A stretch of 64,000 nt of DNA from assembly GCF_004331465.1 (NCBI RefSeq), contig NZ_SJKB01000006.1, positions 434,001-498,000 on the forward strand, in the 5' to 3' direction. This document shows, one piece after another, positions 24,648 through 33,433 of this stretch. The translations under genes were made by a program, and so were the position numbers. The DNA comes from Kribbella pittospori. GTDB lineage: Bacteria > Actinomycetota > Actinomycetes > Propionibacteriales > Kribbellaceae. Position 1 is the first letter of the stretch. Every line of letters starts with the position of its first letter. The notes beneath the pieces were generated by a model. The model saw nothing but the letters and a program-made list of their open reading frames with translations. It made no database searches and was not told the DNA's origin.

Positions 24648-25868
24648 GTGGCTTTGGAGACCTCACCGGATGCGCCTGCGGCCGTTCGCACGATTGCGAA
24701 CGGGATCGCCAGCTGGATCAACCAGCTCGGCGCGGTATGGGTCGAGGGCCAGCTGACCGACGTGTCGATCGGGCGGGGTACGACGACAGTGTTCGGCACA
24801 CTGCGCGACACCGACGCGGACATCTCGCTGCGGTTCACCTGCAACCGCCGGGTGTTCGAGGCGGTCGATCCGCCGGTGACGGACGGGTCCCGCGTGGTGG
24901 TGAACGCCAAGCCGAACTTCTTCGCCCGCCGCGGCACGCTCGCGCTGGCGGTCAACGAGATCCGGCATGTCGGTATCGGTGAACTGCTGGCCCGGATCGA
25001 GCGGCTCAAACAGCTGCTCGCGGCCGAGGGACTGTTCGCGGCGTACCGGAAGAAGAAGCTGCCGTTCCTGCCGCACACGATCGGGCTGATCTGCGGACGC
25101 GATTCCGCGGCGGAGCGCGACGTACTGGAGAACGCGAAGCGGCGGTGGCCGGCGGTCGCGTTCCGGATCGAATACGCGTCTGTGCAGGGGCCGGCGGCGG
25201 CCGGTGAGGTGATGACCGCGCTGCGGAAGTTGGACGGGGACGATTCGGTCGAGGTGATCGTGATCGCGCGCGGTGGTGGGTCGCTGGAGGATCTGTTGCC
25301 GTTCTCGGATGAGGGGCTGATCCGGGCGGTGTCGCAGGCGAAGACGCCGATTGTGAGCGCGATCGGGCACGAGCCGGACTCTCCGCTGCTCGACCTGGTT
25401 GCCGATCTGCGTGCCTCGACCCCGACGGACGCGGCGAAGCGGATCGTTCCCGACGTACGCGAGGAGCTCGACGGTGTTCGGCAGTTGCGGGAGCGCGGGT
25501 TGCGGGCGGTCACTTCGTGGCTCGATCGGGAGATGCATGCGCTGGCCGCGATTCGGAGCCGGCCGTCGCTCGCGGCGCCCGTCACGGATCTGCAGCGGCG
25601 ATCCGACGAGGTCGCGGCGCTGGTCGATCGGAGCCGGCGGACGCTGACGCACCGGCTGGATCGGGCGAGTGACGACATCACCCACCGGCTGGCGAGCGTA
25701 CGGGCGTTGTCCCCGAAGGCGACGCTGGAGCGCGGGTACTCGGTGCTCCAGCTGGCCGATGGGACGGCCGTCCGGGAAGTGGCGCAGGTGGCGCCAGGAG
25801 ATCTGCTGCAGGCGCGGGTGACCGACGGCCGATTCGCAGTCGAAGTCAAGTCCGAGGAGAACACGTGA
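24648..25868 (+). CDS. xseA: Exodeoxyribonuclease VII large subunit
   Basis: 406 residues from GTG. The N-terminal OB-fold (VWVEGQLTDVSIGRGTTTVFGTLRD) binds ssDNA, and the catalytic domain contains IGLICGRDSAAERDVLENAKRRWP, VIVIARGGGSLEDLLPFSDEGLIRA and PIVSAIGHEPDSPLLDLVADLRASTPTDAA, the XseA signature. The helical C-terminus ends with LERGYSVLQ. With XseB it degrades ssDNA from both ends. The stop overlaps xseB as GTGA. Confidence 0.96.
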   Translation: MALETSPDAPAAVRTIANGIASWINQLGAVWVEGQLTDVSIGRGTTTVFGTLRDTDADISLRFTCNRRVFEAVDPPVTDGSRVVVNAKPNFFARRGTLALAVNEIRHVGIGELLARIERLKQLLAAEGLFAAYRKKKLPFLPHTIGLICGRDSAAERDVLENAKRRWPAVAFRIEYASVQGPAAAGEVMTALRKLDGDDSVEVIVIARGGGSLEDLLPFSDEGLIRAVSQAKTPIVSAIGHEPDSPLLDLVADLRASTPTDAAKRIVPDVREELDGVRQLRERGLRAVTSWLDREMHALAAIRSRPSLAAPVTDLQRRSDEVAALVDRSRRTLTHRLDRASDDITHRLASVRALSPKATLERGYSVLQLADGTAVREVAQVAPGDLLQARVTDGRFAVEVKSEENT

Positions 25869-26080
25869 GCGGCGACCGTCCCGAGATGACGTACGAGCAG
25901 GCCCGGGAAGAGCTGGTCGAGGTGGTCCGCAAACTCGAAGCCGGCGGCACCACCCTCGAGGAATCCCTCGCCCTCTGGGAACGCGGCGAAGAACTCGCCG
26001 CCACCTGCCAACACTGGCTCGACGGCGCCCGCGAACGCCTGGCCAAAGCCCAAGCCGCCCACGAAAAGAAGCCCAACTGA
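25865..26080 (+). CDS. xseB: Exodeoxyribonuclease VII small subunit
   Basis: 71 residues, GTGA-coupled to xseA. The XseB signature is MTYEQAREELVEVVRKLEAG and TLEESLALWERGEELAATCQHWLD, two helices forming a coiled coil that packs on the large subunit. Its length is typical. Confidence 0.96.
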   Translation: MSGDRPEMTYEQAREELVEVVRKLEAGGTTLEESLALWERGEELAATCQHWLDGARERLAKAQAAHEKKPN

Positions 26081-26092
26081 GCAGCATGCCGG

Positions 26093-26617
26093 ATGAACGG
26101 CTCGGGTAGGGAAAGACCGGTGGTGCGAGCGGCGCGAGAAGAGGATCTGCTAGGAGCAGCGGAGGCTCGGGTTGCCAGCTGGCACGCCGCCTTCACCGGC
26201 CTCGTCCCCCAGGACTTCCTCGACGCGATGGATCCCGCGGCCATCGCCACATCCTGGTCCACCAGCATCGCCGCCGGCCGCTCCCGCCTGTACGTCGCCT
26301 CGATCGGCGAACAGATCGCCGGGTACGCCGGAGTCGGTCCCGAGCGCGATCCCGAAGCGCCGTCCGGCACCGGCGAGCTCTACGCGCTCTTCGTCCACCC
26401 GGATCACTGGGGCACCGGCGCCGGCCGAGCCCTGACTGATGCAGCAGTCGCTGATCTGCGGGACCACGGCTGCGCGGCCGTCTGGTTATGGGTGCTTGAG
26501 GCAAACACTCGGGCGCGTCGCTTCTACGCGCGGTATGGGTTCACCGAGACGGACGACCGGACGTACTCGTCGTTGAACGACCTGCCGGAGATCAGGCTGT
26601 CACTCGCTCGAGGGTGA
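26093..26617 (+). CDS. GNAT-family N-acetyltransferase
   Basis: 174 residues from ATG, 12 bp after xseB. The GNAT fold reads VVRAAREEDLLGAAEARVASWHAAFTGLVP, ELYALFVHPDHWGTGAGRALTDAAVADL (motif A with the acetyl-CoA loop HWGTGAGRAL) and VLEANTRARRFYARYGF (motif B). Acceptor substrate unknown. It probably rides on the xseAB transcript. Confidence 0.88.
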   Translation: MNGSGRERPVVRAAREEDLLGAAEARVASWHAAFTGLVPQDFLDAMDPAAIATSWSTSIAAGRSRLYVASIGEQIAGYAGVGPERDPEAPSGTGELYALFVHPDHWGTGAGRALTDAAVADLRDHGCAAVWLWVLEANTRARRFYARYGFTETDDRTYSSLNDLPEIRLSLARG

Positions 26618-26734
26618 CCTGGCGGGCTACTACGGTAAACCCTTCCCCGGATGCGGACGCCGGTGGGCAGATAGTGCCTGCTTGCCCGTTTCCCTTGTAG
26701 GTAACGCAATTCATGTGCCGGAGGTTTGTCGTAG

Positions 26735-27661
26735 ATGGTGGTCGCGCTCATCGTGGTCGGAGTACTCGTGCTCGGCGTTGCCGGGTTCGTGGTGTGGTTC
26801 CTGAAGATCCGCGATCCGCTCAAGGGTGAGGACTTCTACAAGTTCCACGTCGAGCAGAAGTGGCTGTGGGAGCTCACGCTGACACCTGAGCAGGAGAAGG
26901 CGTTCATGGCCGGCCTGGAGGCGTACGACGACGAACGCGGCTGCTACCCGATGCGCTCGGAGGGCCTCCTGCGCGTCTACAGCCCGATGATGCTCATCTC
27001 GCTGTACTCCCTGACCGAGCAGTTCGCCACGATGGGACCGGACGCGGTGCAGGACCCCGGGCGCGCCGTACACGACCTGGTGATGCGGGCCGCCGAGGGC
27101 GAGGTCGAGGGTGTTCTCTACTACAACGACGAGTGGATGGGCGAGGACGTCACCGAGGTCGACGGGATGGACAAGTACGCCTTCACCGACGCGATGATGT
27201 CCGCGACCTTCGCGCAGGGGGTGGACCACGAGTTCGCCGGCGGCTACGCCGACGAGAACAAGGGCTACCTGACCATGGGCGTTCTCACCAAGAATCCCGA
27301 ACACGTCGAGCGGATGTATCAAGAGGCGTCTGCCCTCGCGGGTGAGCCGACGGAGTACCGCAACAAGCTGGATGTGATGAGGGACGTGATGACGCCGGAG
27401 AGTCCGGAGTACGTCGCCGCCTTCGACCGGGCCGAGGCGGAGAAGAGCAAGTACATCAACACGCTGGTCTTCTGTTTCGAACGAGTTGTCGAGCACTACC
27501 GCGACCTCAGGCCGCAGCTGGAGTACGCCGAACCCAAGGACGTGCTGTCCGTCGTGATGGCGCGCATGCTCGAGGACGACCTGCGCGGCTGCACGTGGAC
27601 GCGGCCGCCGTCGGACGAGCAGCGGGAGCTGGCACTTGCGCTCTTGAGCAACCGAAGCTGA
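26735..27661 (+). CDS. Membrane-anchored hypothetical protein
   Basis: 308 residues from ATG with GGAGG 9 nt upstream. An N-terminal helix (VVALIVVGVLVLGVAGFVVWFL, 2-23) anchors a soluble, acidic domain (YDDERGCYPMRSEGLLRVYSPMMLISLYSLTEQFATMGPDAV ... VEGVLYYNDEWMGEDVTEVDGMDKYAFTDAMM). I do not recognise the family. It is followed after 6 bp by the frameshifted SUKH-like gene, so the two likely form an operon. Confidence 0.75.
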   Translation: MVVALIVVGVLVLGVAGFVVWFLKIRDPLKGEDFYKFHVEQKWLWELTLTPEQEKAFMAGLEAYDDERGCYPMRSEGLLRVYSPMMLISLYSLTEQFATMGPDAVQDPGRAVHDLVMRAAEGEVEGVLYYNDEWMGEDVTEVDGMDKYAFTDAMMSATFAQGVDHEFAGGYADENKGYLTMGVLTKNPEHVERMYQEASALAGEPTEYRNKLDVMRDVMTPESPEYVAAFDRAEAEKSKYINTLVFCFERVVEHYRDLRPQLEYAEPKDVLSVVMARMLEDDLRGCTWTRPPSDEQRELALALLSNRS

Positions 27662-27667
27662 GCAGCA

Positions 27668-29282
27668 GTGGACAAGGATCGTGAGGGTGCTCTGTCGGCG
27701 GTGCTCACAGAGCTGGCCGAGGAGATCGCCGAGGCCGCTCCCAAGGGCTGGAGGCGTGCCGAGCTGCACGGGTACGCGGTCGGCCAGGGCGGAACCGGGC
27801 ATCGCGGCTTCTGGTTCGAGCCGACGGAACTCAACGAGCACGGCGCGAACGACATCGACGTACACGGCGGCATGACAGCCGTGCATACGCTGATGGAGGC
27901 GGCAGAGCACCTCACGATCGATCTGGAGCTGGAATCCCGCGGCCGCTACCGAGCTGTCCCTGAGCGAACGGCTCGATCGCGCCGACGACCGCGGGTTCCG
28001 CTACCTACTGGACAAGGAGTCCGAACCGCCCGAGCCCCTCGCAGCTCCCAATGACGCCACCGAAGCTGGAGAGCCGGCCGAGGCTGTTGCCTTGTTCAAC
28101 GAATACCGGCGGCGCCTCGAGCAGCTGCTCGGGCCGTCGGACGACGAGCTGCCGCCGCCGCTGCCCGCAACAGATGTCCCGCTACCGCGGGATCTCAGCG
28201 CTCTGTACGCCGTAGTTGACGGCGACGGCGGACGCGGCATGCTCCATGGTTTCGGCTGGTTCGGCCTAGAGACGCTGGAGCATTTCGCCGATCAGGACGA
28301 ACGGTGGTGGGTCACGCGCGGATGGCAGCGCTACGTGGCCCCCTACGCGTTCCTCAGGGACTACGGGCCGCCGGGCGCCGTCCGACGGCTCGCAGACCAT
28401 CCGGCCTGGATCCCCTTCGCCACCGACACGTTCGGCGACTATCTCGCAGTCGACATGGCGCCCGGTCCCAACGGCCGGCTCGGTCAGGTCATCCTGATCG
28501 GTCGGTCGTACTACCGCGGCCCGGTCTATGTCGCCCCCTCGGTGACCGAGTTGCTGCGCCGGCACGTGGACGCATTGGCTTCCGATCGCGTCCAACGCGA
28601 TGACGACGAAGGACTGTGGATCAACGCCGGCGACGTCAGTCAGTACGAACGCCAGTACGACGAGAACTGCACGCTCGAGCTGACCGGAAGGGACGCGGCA
28701 CCGGTGAGCGGCTTGACCGCGGAGCTTCGCGAACTGTCGGTCCACAACGCACCGTGGGTCGACCTGCGACCCGTGGGTGCGGCGACGGCGCTGCAGAAGT
28801 TCTCGGTCCGCAATGTCGCCGGTGTCGATCTGTCACCGTTGCTCGGCACGCCTGTGGAGATACTTGACCTCGGCACCGACACCATCGACCTGTCCGGGCT
28901 GCAGGGTCACCCGACGGTGAGCCGGGTTGTTCTGCGCAGTGAGAAACCGATCGATCTCCGGCCGCTGGCGTCCTGCCCATCCTTGTACGCGCTCGATCTC
29001 ACCGACGCTCCCGCCGCCGATCTGTCCTCGCTTGGACAGCTCACCGGGCTGCGGTACCTCAGGATGCAACGCCCGCAGTGGTCCCACCAGGCGATTCCGC
29101 CGGGTTTGGCCGTCGCGGAACTCGCCGAGGAACCGCTCGAGGAACGCAAGCACTACTGGTCGTTCGCCAACGCCTACAAGCCCCGCCGGCCGACGCTCGA
29201 CGACGCCGTCGAATGGGCCCGACAGCTCACCCGGAACGCCACCGACATCGTGACGATCACGGGCAGGTTCAAACGCCGCTGA
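27668..29282 (+). pseudogene. SUKH (SMI1/KNR4)-like protein, apparently frameshifted
   Basis: The first frame (27668-28054) reads well for ~95 residues (ELAEEIAEAAPKGWRRAEL ... LTIDLELESRGRY), then turns to Arg/Pro-rich noise. From about 27950 a second frame reads well (ELSLSERLDRADDRGFRYL, then EAVALFNEYRRRLEQLLG) to the stop at 29282 but has no ATG/GTG near its beginning. Removing one C near 27950 would join them into ~537 residues. The second part has a SUKH domain (LPRDLSALYAVVDGDGGRGMLHGFGWFGLETLEHF) and an LRR-like C-terminus. SUKH proteins are often immunity proteins. Error, pseudogene or programmed shift are all possible. Confidence 0.6.
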
Positions 29283-29898
29283 GCAGGCTGGTCGTTGTTG
29301 TGTGCAGCCCGGACTTGATCCGCGGGAGGTCAAAGCCCTGGTCGCGGAGGGATTTGTGCAGGTCGGCGGCCAGCGGCGCCAGGACCAGATGAGCCATGTA
29401 GTCGGCGTCGAGGTCCGGGCGGGCTTCCTCGATCAGTAGCGCCAGGTGTTGGTGCCAGAGGTTGTAGGAGCCGATCCGGTAGCGCGCGCCGTCCGAGGCG
29501 TTCTCGCTGTCCATGAAGAGCTCGACATGACGGTCCAGCAGGTCGAGGTACGCGTCGAGGAAGGCGATCACCCGGACGACCGGCGCTGCGCCGGGGCCGA
29601 GTGGCGGTGGGCCGCTCAGGATCTTCGCCTGCAATTCCTGCTCACGTTCGTCGAGCAGCGCGACCGCCAGGCCGGCGCGGTCGCCGAAGCGCCGGAACAC
29701 CGTCCCCTTGCCGACGCCTGCCGCCGCCGCGATCGCGTCCAGCGACACGTGCTTCACGCCCTGCTCGGTGAACAGCCGATCGGCCGCCTCGAGCACCCGG
29801 AGCCGATTGCGGCGGGCGTCGGCGCGTTCTGGGCGCGGCTCTCCGACGACCGGCAGCTTCCGTTGTAAAGCGGACCGCGGTCCGGTACTGTCGTTCAT
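29269..29898 (-). CDS. TetR-family transcriptional repressor
   Basis: 209 residues from ATG at 29898; no ribosome-binding sequence precedes it. The HTH is RLRVLEAADRLFTEQGVKHVSLDAIAAAAGVGKGTVFRRFGDRAGL (about residues 32-77), the ordinary TetR N-terminus after an extended basic tail. The C-terminal helical domain binds an unknown ligand. It is divergent from the flavodoxin-like gene, with two matching palindromes around its start (29871-29884 and 29903-29916). Confidence 0.9.
   Translation of the reverse strand: MNDSTGPRSALQRKLPVVGEPRPERADARRNRLRVLEAADRLFTEQGVKHVSLDAIAAAAGVGKGTVFRRFGDRAGLAVALLDEREQELQAKILSGPPPLGPGAAPVVRVIAFLDAYLDLLDRHVELFMDSENASDGARYRIGSYNLWHQHLALLIEEARPDLDADYMAHLVLAPLAADLHKSLRDQGFDLPRIKSGLHTTTTSLLSGV
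29871..29884. promoter_or_regulatory. TetR operator copy 1 (inside the tetR 5' end)
   Basis: CGGACCGCGGTCCG is a perfect 14-bp palindrome within codons 5-10 of the TetR gene. It shares half-site CGGACY with the intergenic copy, centred exactly 32 bp away (about three helical turns). Confidence 0.55.
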
Positions 29899-29902
29899 AA
29901 GA

Positions 29903-29916
29903 CGGACTGTAGTCCG
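29903..29916. promoter_or_regulatory. TetR operator copy 2 (intergenic)
   Basis: CGGACT-GT-AGTCCG is a 6-bp inverted repeat with 2-nt spacer, between the TetR ATG (29898) and the flavodoxin-like ATG (29937). Together with copy 1 it suggests cooperative binding of two dimers. Confidence 0.6.
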
Positions 29917-29936
29917 CTAAAGTCTCTGGAGGAAGC

Positions 29937-30539
29937 ATGAGCAACACCTCTGCCCGGATCGCGATCGCGTATCACTCCGGGTTCGGCCATACCGCGAAGC
30001 AGGCCGAGGCGGTCGCCGCCGGCGCCGCATCGGTGCCTGGCACCGTGACAGACCTGGTTCTGCTGGATGAACTGACCGACGACGTCTGGGACCGGCTCGC
30101 CGTCGCGGACGCGATCATCTTCGGCGCCCCGACGTACTTCGGCAGCCCGAGCGCTGTGTTCAAGGCCTTCGCGGAGGCCAGCGTGAAGATCTGGGCGGCC
30201 GACCTGGGCTGGCGGGACAAGATCGCCGCCGGGTTCACCAATTCCAAGGCCATGTCCGGCGACAAGCTGAACAGCCTGGTCGACCTGGCCGTGTTCGCCG
30301 CGCAGCACGGGATGATCTGGGTCGGACTCGATCTGTACCCCGGCTGGGCGGAGTCGACCGGGAGCATCGAGGATCTCAACCGGCTCGGCAGCTGGCTGGG
30401 TGCGATGGCCCAGTCCGACGCCGATCTCTCGGCCGAGAAGGCTCCGCCGGAGACCGATCTGCGGACTGCGGCGGCTCTCGGCGCGCGGGTCGCGACCGTC
30501 ACGCAGCGGCATCTGCGCGGAGGAGCGCTGGCGGCCTGA
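29937..30539 (+). CDS. NAD(P)H-dependent FMN oxidoreductase, flavodoxin/WrbA-like
   Basis: 200 residues with GGAGGAAGC before ATG. The flavodoxin fold is seen in RIAIAYHSGFGHTAKQAEAVAAGA (phosphate loop, residues 7-20), DAIIFGAPTYFGSPSAVFKAF (the WrbA-like GxPTYFG motif) and a C-terminal GxRVA helix. Likely a quinone or nitro-compound reductase induced when the divergent TetR lets go. It overlaps the SMR gene by one base (TGATG). Confidence 0.88.
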   Translation: MSNTSARIAIAYHSGFGHTAKQAEAVAAGAASVPGTVTDLVLLDELTDDVWDRLAVADAIIFGAPTYFGSPSAVFKAFAEASVKIWAADLGWRDKIAAGFTNSKAMSGDKLNSLVDLAVFAAQHGMIWVGLDLYPGWAESTGSIEDLNRLGSWLGAMAQSDADLSAEKAPPETDLRTAAALGARVATVTQRHLRGGALAA

Positions 30540-30859
30540 TGGCGTGGTTGGTACTGCTCGCGGCGGCCGCGTTCGAGATCGCGTTCGCCCTCAGCCTGAA
30601 ACCGAGCGACGGATTCAGCCGCCTCTGGCCGACGGTCGGCGTACTCGTCTTCGGCGTGATCTCCGTGGTTCTGCTGGCCCGGACGCTCGACCGCCTCCCG
30701 GTCGGTACGGCGTACGCGGTGTGGACCGGGCTCGGCTCGATCGGCGTTGTCACGTTGGGCATCGTGCTGTTCGACGAGCCGGTCACCCCGGCCCGCCTCG
30801 CATGCATCGCCCTGATCGTGACCGGCGTCGTGGGGCTGCGGCTGGTCGGCGCCGACTAG
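30539..30859 (+). CDS. Small multidrug resistance (SMR) family transporter
   Basis: 106 residues, four hydrophobic helices. The conserved membrane Glu is E13 in LLAAAAFEIAFALSLK, equivalent to Glu14 of EmrE/SugE, and PVGTAYAVWTGLGSIGVV is the SMR signature. It is translationally coupled to the reductase, so both respond to the same TetR. Members export quaternary ammonium compounds or guanidinium; which applies here is unknown, and SMR proteins work as dimers. Confidence 0.92.
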   Translation: MAWLVLLAAAAFEIAFALSLKPSDGFSRLWPTVGVLVFGVISVVLLARTLDRLPVGTAYAVWTGLGSIGVVTLGIVLFDEPVTPARLACIALIVTGVVGLRLVGAD

Positions 30860-30876
30860 TGCCCTGCGTCGGGGAT

Positions 30877-31569
30877 CTAGGTCGAGGTACGGCGGCGCCG
30901 GCGGGGGCGGGTCGGGAGTGGGACGGGGTGCGCGTCGTCGATCGGGGTGTCCTCGAAGGCGCCGGGGGTGAATGCGCCGTGGGCCGGCGTGTGGCCGGAG
31001 ACCAGGCGGCGGTAGTCGTCCCAGGTCCCGGCCCGCGCCGGAATGTTGCCGATGGCATCGACCTGGGTGAGTGGGTAGCTTCCGCCCTCGATCAGGTCCC
31101 ACAGATCGTCGTCGCTGCGCAATTGCCGCAGTTCCCCGAACAACTCCCGGCCGAACCAGCACGGGTGCCCGTGGCCGTTGTCGTACCGGCTGACGCCGAT
31201 CGGGGTGGCCGGCCCGGCGACCTCGGCGACCAGCGACCACACGGTGGCAGACGTCACGCCCGGCTGGTCCCCGAGCATCACCACGATCCCGTCGGTCCCG
31301 TGGTCGACCGCATCGAGAGCTGGCACGATCGACGAACTTCCGGTGTCCGCGTGCGGCGAGTCCACCACCCGTACACCGTCCAGGTCGACCCGGTCGCGGA
31401 TCTGATCCGCGGCACTGCCCAGCGTGACGATCAGCTGGTCGAAACCGCAGTTCCGGGCGACATCCAGCGTCGCGCCGAGCAGTGTGTCGCCGTGATAGGC
31501 GAGTAATTGCCGGGGTACGCCGAGGTGCGGGGAACTGTCGGCGGCAAGCAGGAGCCCCGTGACGAACAT
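30877..31569 (-). CDS. MobA/MocA-like nucleotidyltransferase with altered N-terminal motif
   Basis: 230 residues from ATG at 31569. The fold matches NTP_transf_3: TLLGATLDVARNCGFDQLIVTLGSAADQI, DTGSSSIVPALDAV, GIVVMLGDQPGVTSATVWSLV and GHGHPCWFGRELFGELRQLRSDDDLWDLI. These are the molybdenum-cofactor cytidylyltransferase family features (DQP metal site). The normally invariant loop LAAGxSxRxGxPK instead reads LAADSSPHLGVPRQ, losing the Gly and moving the Arg. Activity may be changed. No xanthine dehydrogenase genes are adjacent. The C-terminus is Arg-rich. Confidence 0.75.
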   Translation of the reverse strand: MFVTGLLLAADSSPHLGVPRQLLAYHGDTLLGATLDVARNCGFDQLIVTLGSAADQIRDRVDLDGVRVVDSPHADTGSSSIVPALDAVDHGTDGIVVMLGDQPGVTSATVWSLVAEVAGPATPIGVSRYDNGHGHPCWFGRELFGELRQLRSDDDLWDLIEGGSYPLTQVDAIGNIPARAGTWDDYRRLVSGHTPAHGAFTPGAFEDTPIDDAHPVPLPTRPRRRRRTST

Positions 31570-31726
31570 CGGCGCATCAACTCCCCGCCCGGGAGGGCGC
31601 AACCACCTGCGGGCTCCTTCGCACTCTTCCCCGAGCGTGTAAACAGCCGAAAAACGATGGAAACCCGAACCGGACAGATGTGTCAACGACCGTCCGGAAC
31701 GTGGTCAGGAAAGCGTGCGAAAACGG

Positions 31727-32338
31727 TCAGCGCAAGGCCGAAGCAAACGCTTCAAGGGCGGGATATCCGGCATTCCCGGTCACGATCGTGGTGGCGCCGG
31801 AACCCACCAGGACCAACGCGTTCTCCTGTTTGCGGTCGAGCAGCACCTTGCGTTGCCAGGTGACGCCGGCGACGGTCGACGTACCGTCGTCGGAGGTCCG
31901 GCCGAGTTTGTCGGACTGGAATTTCCCGCCGGTGACGTTGGACTGCTCGAGCCCGACGTACTTCTTCTCGTTCGTGACGACGCCGAGGTGCCAGGTGATC
32001 GGAGCCTGCTCAGGGGCGCGGAATTCCACACTGGTTGCGGTCCAGCCGGACGGCATCGGCTCCGGGCCGCGGACCCAGGGCGCGACCTTCTTCGCGTCCT
32101 CCAGTTGGGCGGTGTACTCGACCGCTTTGACCTGCTCGTGCTTCGGGCGCCAGGTCACGATCATCAGGAAGGCGACGACGACGAAGCAGGCCAGCAGCGC
32201 CCAGACCATGTTCGTCAGCGTGCGCGCCTTGGCCCGATCCTTGCGGTTCTGCTCCCGGTAAGCGATCGCCTCGGCCCGCGCGCGGGCCTTCTCCCGCGCC
32301 TCCGCCTCGCTGGATGCACCCTGACCTGTCGAACTCAT
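31727..32338 (-). CDS. DUF4245 membrane protein
   Basis: 203 residues. A charged, helical cytoplasmic N-terminus (EAEAREKARARAEAIAYREQNRKDRAKA) precedes one membrane helix (MVWALLACFVVVAFLMIVTW, 44-63) and an exterior domain of the DUF4245 type (VEYTAQLEDAKKVAPWVRGPEPMPSGWTATSVEF ... WHLGVVTNEKKYVGLEQS). In actinomycetes this gene is regularly next to glpX, as here, where it is divergent. Function unknown. Confidence 0.9.
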   Translation of the reverse strand: MSSTGQGASSEAEAREKARARAEAIAYREQNRKDRAKARTLTNMVWALLACFVVVAFLMIVTWRPKHEQVKAVEYTAQLEDAKKVAPWVRGPEPMPSGWTATSVEFRAPEQAPITWHLGVVTNEKKYVGLEQSNVTGGKFQSDKLGRTSDDGTSTVAGVTWQRKVLLDRKQENALVLVGSGATTIVTGNAGYPALEAFASALR

Positions 32339-32398
32339 GGCATGAGTGTCCCATCTCGCCGAAACGCCCGGAGACCGCGTTGGCTACCATCCGTTGGC

Positions 32399-33433
32399 AT
32401 GAGCGACCCGACCACGCCACCTGCCCATCTGGAGGTCGAGGCGCACGCGCCTGACCGCAACCTCGCCCTCGAGCTGGTCCGGGTCACCGAGGCCGCGGCG
32501 ATGGCGGCGGGCCGCTGGGTCGGGCGCGGCGACAAGAACGGCGCCGACGGCGCGGCGGTGAACGCGATGCGCACCCTGATCGGCACCGTCGGGATGAATG
32601 GCGTGGTGGTGATCGGCGAGGGCGAGAAGGACAACGCCCCGATGCTCTACAACGGCGAGCAGGTCGGTTCCGGCGCCGGCCCGGAGTGCGATGTCGCGGT
32701 CGATCCGGTCGACGGTACGACGCTGGTCGCGAAGGGCATGGCCAACGGCATCGCGGTGATGGCGGTGTCGGCGCGGAACTCGATGTACGACCCGTCCGCG
32801 GTGTTCTACATGGAGAAGCTGGTGGTCGGCCCGGAGGCGGCCGACGTGGTCGACATCCGGCTCCCGGTCGGGGAGAACATCCGCCGGGTGGCTAAGGCGA
32901 AGGGCTCCACTGTCGACGACGTGACGGTCGTCGTTCTGGACCGGCCGCGGCATGAGGAGCTCGCGGCGCAGATCCGGGCGGCCGGTGCGCGGATCAAGTT
33001 CATCAGCGACGGCGACGTGGCGGGCGCGGTCGAGGCTGCCCGGCCGGACACCGGTCTGGACATGCTGATCGGCATCGGCGGTACGCCGGAGGGCATCATC
33101 GCGGCGTGTGCGATGAAGTGCCTGGGCGGGCTGATCCAGGGCCGGCTCTGGCCGAAGGACGACGAGGAGCGGCAGAAGGCGATCGACGCCGGCCATGACC
33201 TCGATCGGGTGCTCAGCACCGACGACCTGGTCAGCGGCGACGACTGCTTCTTCGTCGCCACCGGAATCACCGAAGGCGAGTTACTGCGCGGCGTCCGGTA
33301 CGGCCGGTCCACCGCACGCACCCACTCGCTGGTGATGCGCTCCCGCAGCGGCACGATCCGCAGCATCGAAAGCGTCCACCAGTTGTCGAAACTGCGCGCG
33401 TACTCAGCCATCGACTTCGAGCACGCCCGATGA
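32399..33433 (+). CDS. glpX: Class II fructose-1,6-bisphosphatase
   Basis: 344 residues from ATG at 32399. TACCAT at 32385-32390 would start transcription near the ATG and no ribosome-binding sequence is seen, so the mRNA may be leaderless. Metal and phosphate motifs are GEGEKDNAPML (73 onward), VDPVDGTTLVAKG (101 onward) and GIGGTPEGIIAACAMKCLGG. It converts fructose-1,6-bisphosphate to fructose-6-phosphate in gluconeogenesis. Coupled by ATGA to a sugar kinase. Confidence 0.95.
   Translation: MSDPTTPPAHLEVEAHAPDRNLALELVRVTEAAAMAAGRWVGRGDKNGADGAAVNAMRTLIGTVGMNGVVVIGEGEKDNAPMLYNGEQVGSGAGPECDVAVDPVDGTTLVAKGMANGIAVMAVSARNSMYDPSAVFYMEKLVVGPEAADVVDIRLPVGENIRRVAKAKGSTVDDVTVVVLDRPRHEELAAQIRAAGARIKFISDGDVAGAVEAARPDTGLDMLIGIGGTPEGIIAACAMKCLGGLIQGRLWPKDDEERQKAIDAGHDLDRVLSTDDLVSGDDCFFVATGITEGELLRGVRYGRSTARTHSLVMRSRSGTIRSIESVHQLSKLRAYSAIDFEHAR

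Noticed and set aside
24512..26087. Two very long minus-strand frames opposite xseA-xseB
   Set aside because: They are shadows of a textbook XseA/XseB pair; high GC keeps antisense frames open.
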